A stretch of 64,000 bases of DNA from Streptomyces sp. NBC_00091 (GTDB lineage Bacteria; Actinomycetota; Actinomycetes; Streptomycetales; Streptomycetaceae). Numbering within the stretch: the first letter of the stretch is position 1; each line of letters opens with the position of its first letter. The position numbers and the translations under genes are program-made. Under the pieces are notes generated by a model that was not told the origin of the DNA, did no database searches, and saw only the letters and a list, made by a program, of their open reading frames with translations. Below, piece by piece: positions 17,555 to 26,647 of the stretch. The DNA lies in the NCBI RefSeq assembly GCF_026343185.1, contig NZ_JAPEMA010000003.1, positions 248,001 to 312,000 on the forward strand, written 5' to 3'.

Positions 17555-18295
17555 ATGGGCGAGTTCCTGCTGCTGGTCGCGCACGGCAGCCGCGACGCGC
17601 GGCATGCGCGGACGGTGCGCGCGCTCACCCGGCGGATCCGGTCGACGAGGCCCGGACTGCCCGTGAGCACGGCCTTCCTGGACTTCGACTCCCCCGCCGT
17701 ACCGCAGGAGCTGGAGCGGCTGGCCCGTCACGGCGCCCGGAGGGTGGTGGTCCAGCCCCTGCTGCTGACCCGCGCCTTCCACGCGTCGGTCGACCTGCCC
17801 GGCGTACTGCGCCAGGCGCCGCCGTCCCTCGCCGTACGGCAGGCCGGGGTACTGGGCCCGGACCCGCTGCTGACCGCCGCGCTGGAACGCCGGCTCCGGG
17901 AGGCCGGGCTCGGCCCGCAAGGCCGTACGGCCACCGGCGTGGTGCTCGCGGCCGCCGGAACCACCGACCCCGGGGCGGCCGCCGGGATCGCCGGGATCGC
18001 CCGCCGCTGGCAGCACACCGGATGGTGCGCCGTCCGGCCGGCCTTCGCCTCCGGCGGCGTGTTCCCCCGTACCGAGGACGTCGTACGGGCGCTGCGCGCC
18101 GAAGGGGTGGAGCGGATCGCGGTCGCCCCGTACGTACTGGCACCCGGGCGGCTCCCGGACCGCATCGCGGCAGGCGCCGCCGCGGCCGGGGCGGACGTCC
18201 TGGGCGCCGTGCTCGGCGCCGCCCCCGAACTCGCCCGGCTCGTACTGCTCCGGTACGACGCGGCCCGGGCGGACGCCCTGGCCCTGACGGGCTGA
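17555..18295 (+). CDS. Sirohydrochlorin chelatase-like protein (CbiX family)
   Basis: A 246-residue CbiX-type protein expected to insert metal (Fe for siroheme, or Co) into sirohydrochlorin. The AHGSRDARH motif at the N-terminus contains the metal-binding His, and a repeated second half (ASGGVFPRTEDVVRALRAEGVERIAVAPYVLAPG) shows the two-lobed fold. The ATG at 17555 lies 17 bases after the SARP stop, but the function belongs to the next locus: siroheme is the cofactor of the sulfite reductase encoded at 27840. Similar genes sit beside the sulfate-assimilation genes of other streptomycetes. Confidence 0.85.
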   Translation: MGEFLLLVAHGSRDARHARTVRALTRRIRSTRPGLPVSTAFLDFDSPAVPQELERLARHGARRVVVQPLLLTRAFHASVDLPGVLRQAPPSLAVRQAGVLGPDPLLTAALERRLREAGLGPQGRTATGVVLAAAGTTDPGAAAGIAGIARRWQHTGWCAVRPAFASGGVFPRTEDVVRALRAEGVERIAVAPYVLAPGRLPDRIAAGAAAAGADVLGAVLGAAPELARLVLLRYDAARADALALTG

Positions 18296-18308
18296 TCCGG
18301 GCATCGGG

Positions 18309-19181
18309 TCATCCGCGCAGGCCGCGACGGCGCAGCATGCGGCGCTCCACCGGGGCGAAGACCAGGAGTTCGACGGCGATGCCGACCAGCAGGATCAGGG
18401 CGATGGCCAGGAAGATCCGGGCCATGTCGGAGGTCTCGCGCCCCGATTCCAGCAGCTGGCCGAGGCCCAGGCCCAGGTCGGGGGAGCTGGCGATGATCTC
18501 GGCGGCCATCAGGGAGCGCCAGGAGAAGGCCCAGCCCTGCTTGAGGCCGGCGAGGTAGCCGGGCAGGGCGGCCGGCATGACGATGTGCCAGGCTCCGCGC
18601 AGGCCGGTGGCGCCCAGCGAACGGCCGGCCCGCAGGAACAGCGGCGGGACCTGGTCTATGCCGGAGACGAGGCCGTTGGCGATGGAGGGGGTGGCGCCGA
18701 GCAGGATGACGGCGTACATCATCGAGTTGTCCAGGCCCAGCCAGAGCACCGCCGGGGGCACCCAGGCCACCGACGGCAGCGACTGCAGGCCGGACAGGAC
18801 CGGGCCGACGGCGGCGCGTACGAAGGCCACCCGGGAGACCAGCAGGCCGAGCGGGGTGCCGATGGCGAGGGCCAGCAGGAAGCCCGACAGCCCGCGCCAG
18901 ACGCTGGTCCACACGACGTCGAAGAGGGTTCCCTTGAGCCACAGGTCGCTCAGGCTGTCCCACACCGCGGAGGGCGGCGGCAGCATGTAGTCGTCGGTGA
19001 CCTGCGCCCAGGTGAGCACCTGCCACACCGTCAGCACCAGGGCGACGGCCGCGGCCGGGGGCAGGGCCTTCGCGAGCAGCACCCGGCGCAGCGGGGTGCG
19101 GGCGCCCTGGTGGGTTTCGAGCGCGTCCAGCCCGGCCAGCTCGTTGGCGGCGGTCCGGGGCCTGAGGTCAGTGCCGGCCAT
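18309..19181 (-). CDS. ABC transporter permease (sulfonate/nitrate/taurine type)
   Basis: A 290-residue SsuC/TauC-type permease with about six membrane segments and the EAA loop region (RAGRSLGATGLRGAWHIVMPAALPGYLAGLKQGWAFSWRSLMAAEI). Start ATG at 19181 overlaps the ATPase gene end by 14 bases; the longer frame upstream runs through the ATPase gene and is not credible. It is the last gene of a six-to-seven-gene operon running from cysH, so it probably imports sulfate or an organosulfur source for the pathway encoded upstream. Confidence 0.9.
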   Translation of the reverse strand: MAGTDLRPRTAANELAGLDALETHQGARTPLRRVLLAKALPPAAAVALVLTVWQVLTWAQVTDDYMLPPPSAVWDSLSDLWLKGTLFDVVWTSVWRGLSGFLLALAIGTPLGLLVSRVAFVRAAVGPVLSGLQSLPSVAWVPPAVLWLGLDNSMMYAVILLGATPSIANGLVSGIDQVPPLFLRAGRSLGATGLRGAWHIVMPAALPGYLAGLKQGWAFSWRSLMAAEIIASSPDLGLGLGQLLESGRETSDMARIFLAIALILLVGIAVELLVFAPVERRMLRRRGLRG

Positions 19182-19953
19182 GGCGGCGGATCTCCCCTCG
19201 CAGGTGTTCGGTGATCTCCAGGGACAGGTCCGCGACCGCCGCGTCCTCGATGCGGCGCGGCTGGGCGAGGTCCACGGCCCACTCACGGGCGACGCGCCCG
19301 GGGCGGGAGGAGAGGAGGACCACGCGCTGGGCGAGGCGGACGGCCTCGCGCACGTTGTGGGTGACGAAGAGTACGGAGAGCCCCGTCTCGGCCCAGATGC
19401 GGGTGAGTTCGCCGTGCAGGACGTCGCGGGTGATGGCGTCCAGGGCCGCGAAGGGCTCGTCCATCAGGAGGAGGCGGCTGTCCTGGGCGAGGGCGCGGGC
19501 CAGGGCCACGCGCTGGCGCATACCGCCGGAGAGTTCGTGGACGCGCTTGCCGTACGCGCCGCCGAGGCGGACCAGTTCCAGGAGGCGTTCGGCCTCGGTC
19601 CTGCGGTCGGCCTTGGCGACGCCCCGCAGCCGCAGGGCGAGTTCGATGTTCTTGCCGGCGGTCAGCCAGGGGAACAGGGCGTGTTCCTGGAACATCAGGG
19701 CCGGTCGGCCCTCGGTGGCGATCGACCCGGCGGACGGCTTGTCCAGGCCCGCGACCAGGTTCAGCAGCGTGGACTTGCCACACCCCGAGGCGCCCAGGAT
19801 GGTGACGAACTCGCCGGGAGCGAGGTCCAGGCTGATGTCGTCCAGGACCACCTGGGGGCCGGCGGGGCCGGGGAAGGACTTCGAGACGTGCTCGATGCGG
19901 ACGGCCTGGTGGACCGTCGTGGTGTTCTCCGCGTGGATGAGGGCGGTCGCCAT
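19168..19953 (-). CDS. ABC transporter ATPase (sulfonate/nitrate type)
   Basis: A 261-residue ATPase: Walker A GASGCGKSTLL, Q-loop FQEHALFPW, signature LSGGMRQRVALARAL, Walker B LLLMDEPFAALDA and the switch His in FVTHNVREA. ATG at 19953 has GGGAGGTGA upstream. It works with the permease downstream (overlapping by 14 bases) and the lipoprotein upstream (five-base gap). SsuB/TauB-like; the substrate is inferred from the cys genes in the same operon. Confidence 0.92.
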   Translation of the reverse strand: MATALIHAENTTTVHQAVRIEHVSKSFPGPAGPQVVLDDISLDLAPGEFVTILGASGCGKSTLLNLVAGLDKPSAGSIATEGRPALMFQEHALFPWLTAGKNIELALRLRGVAKADRRTEAERLLELVRLGGAYGKRVHELSGGMRQRVALARALAQDSRLLLMDEPFAALDAITRDVLHGELTRIWAETGLSVLFVTHNVREAVRLAQRVVLLSSRPGRVAREWAVDLAQPRRIEDAAVADLSLEITEHLRGEIRRHGRH

Positions 19954-19958
19954 CGCGG

Positions 19959-21071
19959 TCACCTCCCTTGGTCTTCGGTGCCCAGAGCCGCGTGGTCGAC
20001 GGTGGGCTTGCGCAGGGAACCGAGGACCTTGTTCAGCGGCCCGAGGTCGTAGATGCCGGTCAGGTCGGGCTTCTCCAGGAGGCCGGCCGCGACCGCGTGG
20101 TCGGACTGGGCCTTCAGGGTGGTGGCGAGCGGGTCGTCGGTGACGAGGATCCCCGGCCAGGCCCCGTCGACGACCCCGGGCTCCAGCTCCTTGCCGCTGA
20201 GGGTCTTCAGGGCGGCGTTGGCGGAGGCCTTGGCCTGGTCCTGGTGGGTGGTGATCCACTCGTTGGTCTTCACGGTGCCGCGCAGGACGGCCTCGACCAC
20301 GTCCGGGTGCTCGCGGAGGAACTTCTGCGAGACGACGATGTTCGTGATCACGAACTTCCCGTCGGGCCACAGCTCCTTCTCGTCGAGCAGGACGGTGCCG
20401 CCCTCGGCGACCAGCTTGGACGCGGTCGGCTCCGGCACCCAGGCGCCGTCGACGGAACCGGAGCGGTAGGCGTCGGGGGTGATGGTGTTGTTGGTGCGGA
20501 CGACGGAGACGTCCCCCTTGCCGCTGGCCGCGTCGACCTTCCAGCCGCGTGCGGAGATCCAGTTGAGGAAGGCCACGTCCTGGGTGTTGCCGAGCTGCGG
20601 GGTGGCGATCTTCTTGCCCTTGAGGTCGTCCAGGGTCTTGATCTTCGCCGGGTTCACGACCAGCTTGACCCCGCCGGAGGCCGCGCCGGAGACGATCCGC
20701 AGGTTCTGGCCCTTGGACTTCACGTAGCCGTTGACGGCGGGCGAGGGGCCGATGAAGCCGATGTCGACGGAGCCGGCGTTCAGCGCCTCGATCTCGGCCG
20801 GGCCGGCGTTGAAGGTGGTGGTCTTGAGCTCGGTCCCGCCCAGCTCCCGCTGGATCAGGCCCTCCCGTACGCCGACCAGGGCCGTGGCGTGGGTGAGATT
20901 GGGGAAGTAGCCGAGGGTCACGGAGCCGGCGGAGAGCTTCCCGCCCGCCGCGCCGGCCGGGGCGGCGGACGGCAACTGGGCGGCCTGGGATCCGTAGCCG
21001 CAGGAGGTGAGGGCGGCGACGAGCAGCAGCACGAGGGCCGCGGTGGGGCGTGGGCGGCGCGACGGGGGCAT
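19959..21071 (-). CDS. ABC transporter substrate-binding lipoprotein (aliphatic sulfonate type)
   Basis: A 370-residue lipoprotein with an N-terminal signal (LVLLLVAALTSCGYG; lipobox cysteine in LTSC) and an SsuA/NrtA-type binding fold: TLGYFPNLTHATALVGVREG, FNAGPAEIEALNAGSVDIGFIGPSPAVNGY and AYRSGSVDGAWVPEPTASKL. Start ATG at 21071 overlaps the cysN stop (TGATG); an upstream ATG at 21083 lies inside cysN. It delivers the ligand to the permease/ATPase pair downstream. Sulfonate or sulfate ester is the likely ligand because it shares an operon with cysNDCH. Confidence 0.9.
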   Translation of the reverse strand: MPPSRRPRPTAALVLLLVAALTSCGYGSQAAQLPSAAPAGAAGGKLSAGSVTLGYFPNLTHATALVGVREGLIQRELGGTELKTTTFNAGPAEIEALNAGSVDIGFIGPSPAVNGYVKSKGQNLRIVSGAASGGVKLVVNPAKIKTLDDLKGKKIATPQLGNTQDVAFLNWISARGWKVDAASGKGDVSVVRTNNTITPDAYRSGSVDGAWVPEPTASKLVAEGGTVLLDEKELWPDGKFVITNIVVSQKFLREHPDVVEAVLRGTVKTNEWITTHQDQAKASANAALKTLSGKELEPGVVDGAWPGILVTDDPLATTLKAQSDHAVAAGLLEKPDLTGIYDLGPLNKVLGSLRKPTVDHAALGTEDQGR

Positions 21072-22378
21072 CAGAGGGTCCATTCGTTCTCGGTGAAGGC
21101 CTCGCCCGCCATGCCCGCGGTCAGGGTGGTGCCGTCGGCCGGGTCGATGAGGAGGAAGGAGCCGGTGAGCCGGGAGGCCGCGTACGCGTCGAGCGCGAGC
21201 GGTTCACCGGTACGGACGACCACGCGGCCGATGTCGTTGGCCACGAGCCGACCGGGGTCGAGGTGCTGGGAGAGGTCGTCGAGGGTCAGCCGGGAGGGGA
21301 TCTCCCTGACGATGGCCTTGACCGTGCGGGTGGTGTGCTTGAGCAGCACCCGCTGGCCGACGGTGAGGGGCTGGTCGGCCACGTGGCAGACGGTGGCGAC
21401 GACGTCCTGGGTGGTGGGCGGGGCGGCCTCGGCGGGGGCGATGAGGTCGCCCCGGGAGACGTCCACGTCGTCCCGCAGCCGGACGGTGACGGACTGCGGG
21501 GCGCAGGCGGTGTCGACCGGCTTCCCGAGGGCGTCGATGCCCTCGATGACCGAGGTGCGGCCGGAGGGCAGGACGGTGACGGCTTCGCCGACGCGCAGGA
21601 CGCCGGAGGCGATCTGGCCGGCGTAACCGCGGTAGTCGGGGTGCTCGGCGGTCTGCGGACGGATCACGTACTGGACGGGGAAGCGGCCCGGGCCCGCGGT
21701 CAGCTCGTCGCTGACGGGGACCGTCTCCAGGTGCTCGAGGACGGTGGGGCCGCCGTACCAGTCCATGTTCGCGGAGGGCTCGACCACGTTGTCCCCGGCC
21801 AGGGCCGAGATCGGGATGGCGGTGATCTCCGGGAGCCCGAGGTCGTGGGCGTAGGAGGTGAACTCGGCGGCCATGGCGGCGAAGACGGCCTCGTCGTAGC
21901 CGACGAGGTCCATCTTGTTGACGGCGAGGACCACGTGCGGGACGCGCAGCAGGGCGGCGACGGCCGCGTGGCGGCGGGTCTGCTCGATGACGCCGTTGCG
22001 GGCGTCGACGAGGACCACGGCCAGGTCGGCGGTGGAGGCGCCGGTGACCATGTTGCGGGTGTACTGCACGTGCCCGGGGGTGTCGGCGAGGATGAACCGG
22101 CGCCGGGCGGTGGCGAAGTAGCGGTAGGCGACGTCGATGGTGATGCCCTGCTCCCGCTCGGCCCGCAGGCCGTCGGTCAGCAGCGCGAGGTCCGGCGCCT
22201 CCTGGCCGCGCCGGGCGGAAGCGGCCTCGACGGCCTCCAGCTGGTCGGTCAGCACCGACTTGGAGTCGTGCAGCAGCCGGCCTACGAGGGTGGACTTGCC
22301 GTCGTCCACGGAACCGGCGGTCGCGAAGCGCAGCAGCGTCGTGGATTCCAGGGTGTCTGCGGCGGCTATGGCATCCAT
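21071..22378 (-). CDS. cysN: Sulfate adenylyltransferase, large GTPase subunit
   Basis: A 435-residue EF-Tu-like GTPase that drives adenylyl sulfate synthesis by CysD. G motifs are clear: GSVDDGKSTLVGRLLHD, DTPGHVQYTRNM and NKMDLVG. Length is normal for a CysN without fused kinase, and a separate cysC is present. ATG at 22378 follows cysD with a two-base gap. Cytosolic, first step of sulfate activation, feeding cysteine synthesis. Confidence 0.95.
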   Translation of the reverse strand: MDAIAAADTLESTTLLRFATAGSVDDGKSTLVGRLLHDSKSVLTDQLEAVEAASARRGQEAPDLALLTDGLRAEREQGITIDVAYRYFATARRRFILADTPGHVQYTRNMVTGASTADLAVVLVDARNGVIEQTRRHAAVAALLRVPHVVLAVNKMDLVGYDEAVFAAMAAEFTSYAHDLGLPEITAIPISALAGDNVVEPSANMDWYGGPTVLEHLETVPVSDELTAGPGRFPVQYVIRPQTAEHPDYRGYAGQIASGVLRVGEAVTVLPSGRTSVIEGIDALGKPVDTACAPQSVTVRLRDDVDVSRGDLIAPAEAAPPTTQDVVATVCHVADQPLTVGQRVLLKHTTRTVKAIVREIPSRLTLDDLSQHLDPGRLVANDIGRVVVRTGEPLALDAYAASRLTGSFLLIDPADGTTLTAGMAGEAFTENEWTL

Positions 22379-22380
22379 GT

Positions 22381-23307
22381 CTAGAAGTACCCTTCGCGCT
22401 TGCGGTCTTCCATCGCGGCCTCGGACATCTTGTCGTCGGCCCGGGTCGCGCCCCGCTCGGTGAGGCGGGAGACGGCGATCTCGGCGATCACGGCATCGAG
22501 CGTGGTGGCGTCGGAGTCCACGGCGCCGGTGCAGGACATGTCACCGACGGTCCGGTAGCGGATCAGACGGGTCTCGGGGACCTCGCCCTCCTTCGCGCCG
22601 CCCCACTCGCCGGCCGTCAGCCACATGCCGTTACGCAGGAAGACCTCGCGCTCGTGCGCGAAGTAGATCTGCGGGAGCTCGATGTTCTCCCGGGCGATGT
22701 ACTGCCACACGTCCAGCTCGGTCCAGTTGGAGAGCGGGAAGACGCGCACGTGCTCGCCGGGGGCGTGGCGGCCGTTGTAGAGCTGCCACAGCTCGGGGCG
22801 CTGGCGGCGCGGGTCCCACTGGGAGAACTCGTCGCGCAGGGAGAAGACGCGTTCCTTGGCGCGGGCCTTCTCCTCGTCGCGGCGTCCGCCGCCGAAGACG
22901 GCGTCGAACTTGAGCTGCTGGATGGCCTCGGTGAGGGGGACGGTCTGGAGCGGGTTGCGGGTGCCGTCGGGGCGCTCGCGGAGCTTGCCGGCGTCGATGT
23001 ACTCCTGGACGGAGGCCACGTGCAGGCGCAGCCCGTGCTCGGCGACGGTGCGGTCGCGGTACTCCAGCACCTCGGGGAAGTTGTGCCCGGTATCGACGTG
23101 CAGCAGCGTGAAGGGCACCGGCGCGGGGGCGAAGGCCTTCAGCGCCAGGTGCAGCATGACGATGGAGTCCTTGCCGCCGGAGAACAGGATCACCGGCTTC
23201 TCGAACTCGCCCGCCACCTCACGGAAGATGTGCACCGCCTCCGACTCCATCGAGTCCAGGTGGTTCAGTTCCCTTGCGGCCCGGTTGATGGGGATGACGG
23301 TGGTCAC
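22381..23307 (-). CDS. cysD: Sulfate adenylyltransferase, small catalytic subunit
   Basis: A 308-residue PP-loop enzyme: FSGGKDSIVMLHLALKAF near residue 42 is the ATP-binding PP-loop, and LLHVDTGHNFPEVLEYRD, VFGGGRRDEEKARAKERVFS and FPLSNWTELDVWQYI are CysD signatures. It makes adenylyl sulfate (APS) from ATP and sulfate with CysN. ATG overlaps cysC by four bases. Confidence 0.95.
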   Translation of the reverse strand: MTTVIPINRAARELNHLDSMESEAVHIFREVAGEFEKPVILFSGGKDSIVMLHLALKAFAPAPVPFTLLHVDTGHNFPEVLEYRDRTVAEHGLRLHVASVQEYIDAGKLRERPDGTRNPLQTVPLTEAIQQLKFDAVFGGGRRDEEKARAKERVFSLRDEFSQWDPRRQRPELWQLYNGRHAPGEHVRVFPLSNWTELDVWQYIARENIELPQIYFAHEREVFLRNGMWLTAGEWGGAKEGEVPETRLIRYRTVGDMSCTGAVDSDATTLDAVIAEIAVSRLTERGATRADDKMSEAAMEDRKREGYF

Positions 23308-23846
23308 GCGAGACCCCTCTGCTCGAGCAGCGCGAAGAGCGCCGCTGCTGATTCCCGGACGGTCTGCGTGTGCGACTCGATCCGCAGGTCCGGGTCCTGC
23401 GGTGCCTCGTACGGGTCGTCGACGCCGGTCAGACCGGAGATCTCGCCCGCCGCCTGCTTGGCGTACAGGCCCTTCACGTCACGCTCGGAGCACACCTCGA
23501 CCGGAGTGGCCACGTGCACCTCGAGGTAGGCGGTGCCCTCGGCGGCATGCCGCTTGCGGACGGCCTCGCGGCTGTCGGCGAAGGGGGCGATCACGGGCAC
23601 GAGCGCCTTGACGCCGTTGCTCGCGAGCAGCTCGGCGACGAAACCGATCCGCTGCACGTTGGTGTGCCGGTCCTCGCGGGTGAAGCCGAGGCCGGCGGAG
23701 AGGAACTCGCGGATCTCGTCCCCGTCGAGGACCTCCACCCGGTGCCCCTCACCGCGCAGCCGCTCGGCCAGCGCGTAGGCGATGGTGGTCTTGCCCGCGC
23801 TCGGCAGCCCGGTCAGCCACACCGTGGCGCCCTCGCTCACGCTCAT
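23304..23846 (-). CDS. cysC: Adenylylsulfate kinase
   Basis: A 180-residue APS kinase making PAPS. P-loop GLPSAGKTTIAYALAERL, DGDEIREFLSAGLGFTREDRHTNVQRIGFVAELL and the EVHVATPVEVCSERDVKGLYAKQ region fit the family. ATG at 23846 has GGAG nine bases upstream; an alternative ATG at 23873 overlaps the cysH stop and would add nine residues. The stop overlaps the cysD start. Its presence next to an iron-sulfur CysH means PAPS may serve sulfotransferases as well as reduction. Confidence 0.92.
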   Translation of the reverse strand: MSVSEGATVWLTGLPSAGKTTIAYALAERLRGEGHRVEVLDGDEIREFLSAGLGFTREDRHTNVQRIGFVAELLASNGVKALVPVIAPFADSREAVRKRHAAEGTAYLEVHVATPVEVCSERDVKGLYAKQAAGEISGLTGVDDPYEAPQDPDLRIESHTQTVRESAAALFALLEQRGLA

Positions 23847-23872
23847 CTGCTCAGTCTCCGTAAGTCGATTCA

Positions 23873-24574
23873 TCAGCCGTGCAGTCCGCACTCGGTCTTG
23901 CCGCGCCCGGCCCAACGACCGGCCCTCGCGTCCTCGCCGGCTTCCACCCGGCGCGTGCAGGGGGCGCAGCCGACGGAGGCGTAACCGTCCATCAGCAGCG
24001 GGTTGGTGAGGACCCCGTGCTCGATGACGTAGGCGTCCACGTCCTCCTGGGTCCAGCGGGCGATCGGCGAGATCTTGACCTTCCGCCGCTTCTCGTCCCA
24101 GCCGACGACCGGGGTGTTCGCCCGGGTCGGGGACTCGTCGCGGCGCAGGCCCGTCGCCCACGCGTCGTACGCGGTCAGACCCTCCTCGAGGGGCCCCACC
24201 TTGCGCAGTGCGCAGCACAGGTCCGGGTCCCGGTCGTGCAGCTTCGGGCCGTACTCCGCGTCCTGCTCGGCGACCGTCTGACGCGGGGTGAGGGTGATGA
24301 CGTTGACGTCCATCACGGCCTCCACCGCGTCACGGGTGCCGATCGTCTCCTCGAAGTGGTAGCCCGTGTCGAGGAAGACCACGTCCACGCCCGGGAAGAC
24401 GCGCGAAGCCAGGTGGGCGACGACCGCGTCCTCCATCGAGGAGGTCACTGCGAACTTCTTGCCGAAGGTGTCGGCCGCCCACCGCAGGATGTCCGGCGCG
24501 GCGGCGTCCTCGAGGTCCCGGCCCGCCCGCTCGGCGAGTTCTTTCATATTTCCGTGCACTTGAGTCGTCGTCAT
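23873..24574 (-). CDS. cysH: APS/PAPS reductase
   Basis: A 233-residue reductase that converts APS or PAPS to sulfite. The [4Fe-4S] cysteines are visible as LCCALRKVGP and GCAPCTRRV, and the catalytic C-terminal cysteine is in KTECGLHG. FAVTSSMEDAVVAHLA and FLDTGYHFEET bind the nucleotide. The Cys-Cys/Cys-X2-Cys pattern is the one linked to APS reductases. ATG at 24574 has AAGGAG seven bases upstream; a longer frame to 24715 lacks this. First gene of the cysHCDN-ABC operon, divergent from the SBP56-like gene. Confidence 0.94.
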   Translation of the reverse strand: MTTTQVHGNMKELAERAGRDLEDAAAPDILRWAADTFGKKFAVTSSMEDAVVAHLASRVFPGVDVVFLDTGYHFEETIGTRDAVEAVMDVNVITLTPRQTVAEQDAEYGPKLHDRDPDLCCALRKVGPLEEGLTAYDAWATGLRRDESPTRANTPVVGWDEKRRKVKISPIARWTQEDVDAYVIEHGVLTNPLLMDGYASVGCAPCTRRVEAGEDARAGRWAGRGKTECGLHG

Positions 24575-24901
24575 CCGGCGGCTCCTTCGAATGGGGAACG
24601 CGGCGAACGGGCAGGAAATTGCTGAGCCGAGATTAGCAATGCCGACACATAAAGCACTGACGGTCCGCTGATCGCGGGTATTTTCGGCGCTAACCGGCCA
24701 ACCTGCGCCCCTCACCAGCGATTACGTGCGGTTCAGGGGTTTTGTGGAGTTCCTCCGTACATACCGTCAGGGCGCGGTAAGGCTCCTATCAGCGGATCGC
24801 CAGCGGGCTTGTGCCATAGTGAGCCGAAAATCGCTTGGAAATCCCGTCGAACGGCCGGTCAGTATTTTCCGGCCGATACCCCGGAGAGGGCACGCGGAGA
24901 A
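24575..24901. promoter_or_regulatory. Divergent control region between cysH and the SBP56-like gene
   Basis: This 327-base gap is less GC-rich than its surroundings and must hold both promoters. A short inverted repeat GGCCGG/CCGGCC with a ten-base AT-rich loop lies at about 24852-24873, just before the plus-strand gene. I see no RNA gene or known riboswitch fold and no convincing leader peptide. Regulation by sulfur status is expected but not shown. Confidence 0.4.
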
Positions 24902-26647
24902 ATGAGCCTGAAAGGTCTGCGCCGAGGAAGGCTGATACGCCGCCTCGCACTCTGTCTGTCGGCGGTGGGACTCACCGCCTCCATGCTCACCGCGGCGGGG
25001 CCCGCCGCCGCCGGTACGCCGGAGACCTGGACCTCCAGCTTCCAGGGCAGCGACGGCGTCACGTACACGGCGACCAACCACCTGGTGGACGCCTCGCGCG
25101 GGCCGGGCCGGCAGTGGATGCTCGTGTGGTCCGGCCCGGCCAAGCAGCCGGCGCCCGACTTCCTGACCGTCATCGACGCCACCCCCGGCTCCCCGACGTA
25201 CGGCAAGGTCGCCAACACCGTCACCGTCGGCCCGAACAACGGCAACGAGCCGCACCACATGCAGTACGTGTGGCACAAGGGCGACCGGATCTACGCCGGC
25301 GGCATCATGAGCGACACCACCTTCGTCTTCGACGCGAAGGCCCTGCCCGCGCTGACGATCGCCGGGGTCAACACCACCGCCGACACCCCCTGCGGGACCC
25401 TGCCCGACGCCTACCAGGTGCTGAGCGACGGAACCGCGTACGGGACCTACATGGGCGGCCCGAACGTGACCGGCCCCTGCACCTACACCAACGGCCAGGT
25501 GCGGGTCGGCAACGGCGCGGCCGGCTCCCCCGGCGAGATCGTCCGGATCGGCAAGGACGGCAAGACCATCGCGGAGATCCCGGCGGCCACCGCGGCGGGC
25601 GAGGACCCGGCCCAGTGCGGCAACGTCCCGGCGCTGCCGGCCGCGACCTGCGCCAACCCGCACGGGGTCGCGGTCCGCGAGGACCTGAACATCATGGTGG
25701 CGAGCGACTTCGCCGAGGCCCGCAACTTCATGACGCCCGACTCGGCGCTCAAGGAGAACCTGGCCCGCCAGACGGTCCGCGTCTTCGACATCACCAACCG
25801 CGACGACCCGACGCTGCGCTCGGTGTCCAAGGTCGCCGACGGGCCGCGCGGGGCTCAGGAACAGCGGGCCTTCTTCCGCGAGTCGCGGGTGGTCATGGAG
25901 ACCGCGCTGACCAACCGGCCCGGGCACAAGGGCGCCTTCGTCTCCTCCATGGCCGGCGGGGCCGTCTTCTACACCCCGGACATCACGGCGCCCGCCCCGC
26001 AGTGGAAGGAGGTCTTCGACGACACGACCGCCTACCGGAGCTTCCAGCGCGACAAGGGCGTCACCGGCAGCGGCGACAACGGCAGCTGGCTGGCCGTCAG
26101 CCCCGACGACCGCTTCCTCTTCCACACGGTGATGGGCCAGTCGGTGCCCTACGGCAAGCCGCTGGACGAGACCACGGGCATGATCTACGTCCTGGACATC
26201 CAGAAGCTGCTCGCCGCCGGCGACGGCGCCAAGTGCTCGGTGGACGAGCTGAGCGAGGCCAGCCGGGGCGGACGCGAGCGGGACTGCCCGGAGCTGGTGA
26301 GCACCGTGCCGATCCGCGACGTCAGCTCGGGCGGCCCGCACTGGGGCGCCATGGACAACTTCAGGCGCGGCGCGGACGGCGTCTACCGGGAGACGGACAA
26401 CGTCAGCCGGATCGCGGTCGCCAACTACTTCGTCGCCGGGTCCTTCGGCGGCGGCGGCGACCACCGGGTGTGCATGTTCGACGTCGACCGGCGCGGCAAG
26501 GTGGCCCTGGACCGGTCCTTCCGGGACGAGAACACCGGCAAGCCCTGCGTCGGCTTCAACCGGGCCTCCTGGCCGCACGGCGACTTCGGCGACGCCCAGC
26601 CGCACGGTGTCCTGTTCGTGGTCAGCGACAGCGTCGTACGACGGTGA
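24902..26647 (+). CDS. Secreted SBP56/methanethiol oxidase-like protein
   Basis: A 581-residue exported protein: a signal peptide with RRGRLIRRLALCLSAVGL ends at an Ala-rich cleavage region near residue 37. The mature part resembles the selenium-binding protein 56/methanethiol oxidase family: DFLTVIDATPGSPTYGKV, NEPHHMQYVW, CANPHGVAV and SWPHGDFGDAQPHGV supply the His clusters that bind copper in characterised members, on a beta-propeller scaffold. Methanethiol oxidase yields formaldehyde, H2O2 and hydrogen sulfide, which would fit a sulfur-assimilation locus. ATG at 24902 with GGAG three bases upstream. It overlaps the next gene by four bases. The family link rests on motif resemblance and is moderate. 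Confidence 0.6.
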   Translation: MSLKGLRRGRLIRRLALCLSAVGLTASMLTAAGPAAAGTPETWTSSFQGSDGVTYTATNHLVDASRGPGRQWMLVWSGPAKQPAPDFLTVIDATPGSPTYGKVANTVTVGPNNGNEPHHMQYVWHKGDRIYAGGIMSDTTFVFDAKALPALTIAGVNTTADTPCGTLPDAYQVLSDGTAYGTYMGGPNVTGPCTYTNGQVRVGNGAAGSPGEIVRIGKDGKTIAEIPAATAAGEDPAQCGNVPALPAATCANPHGVAVREDLNIMVASDFAEARNFMTPDSALKENLARQTVRVFDITNRDDPTLRSVSKVADGPRGAQEQRAFFRESRVVMETALTNRPGHKGAFVSSMAGGAVFYTPDITAPAPQWKEVFDDTTAYRSFQRDKGVTGSGDNGSWLAVSPDDRFLFHTVMGQSVPYGKPLDETTGMIYVLDIQKLLAAGDGAKCSVDELSEASRGGRERDCPELVSTVPIRDVSSGGPHWGAMDNFRRGADGVYRETDNVSRIAVANYFVAGSFGGGGDHRVCMFDVDRRGKVALDRSFRDENTGKPCVGFNRASWPHGDFGDAQPHGVLFVVSDSVVRR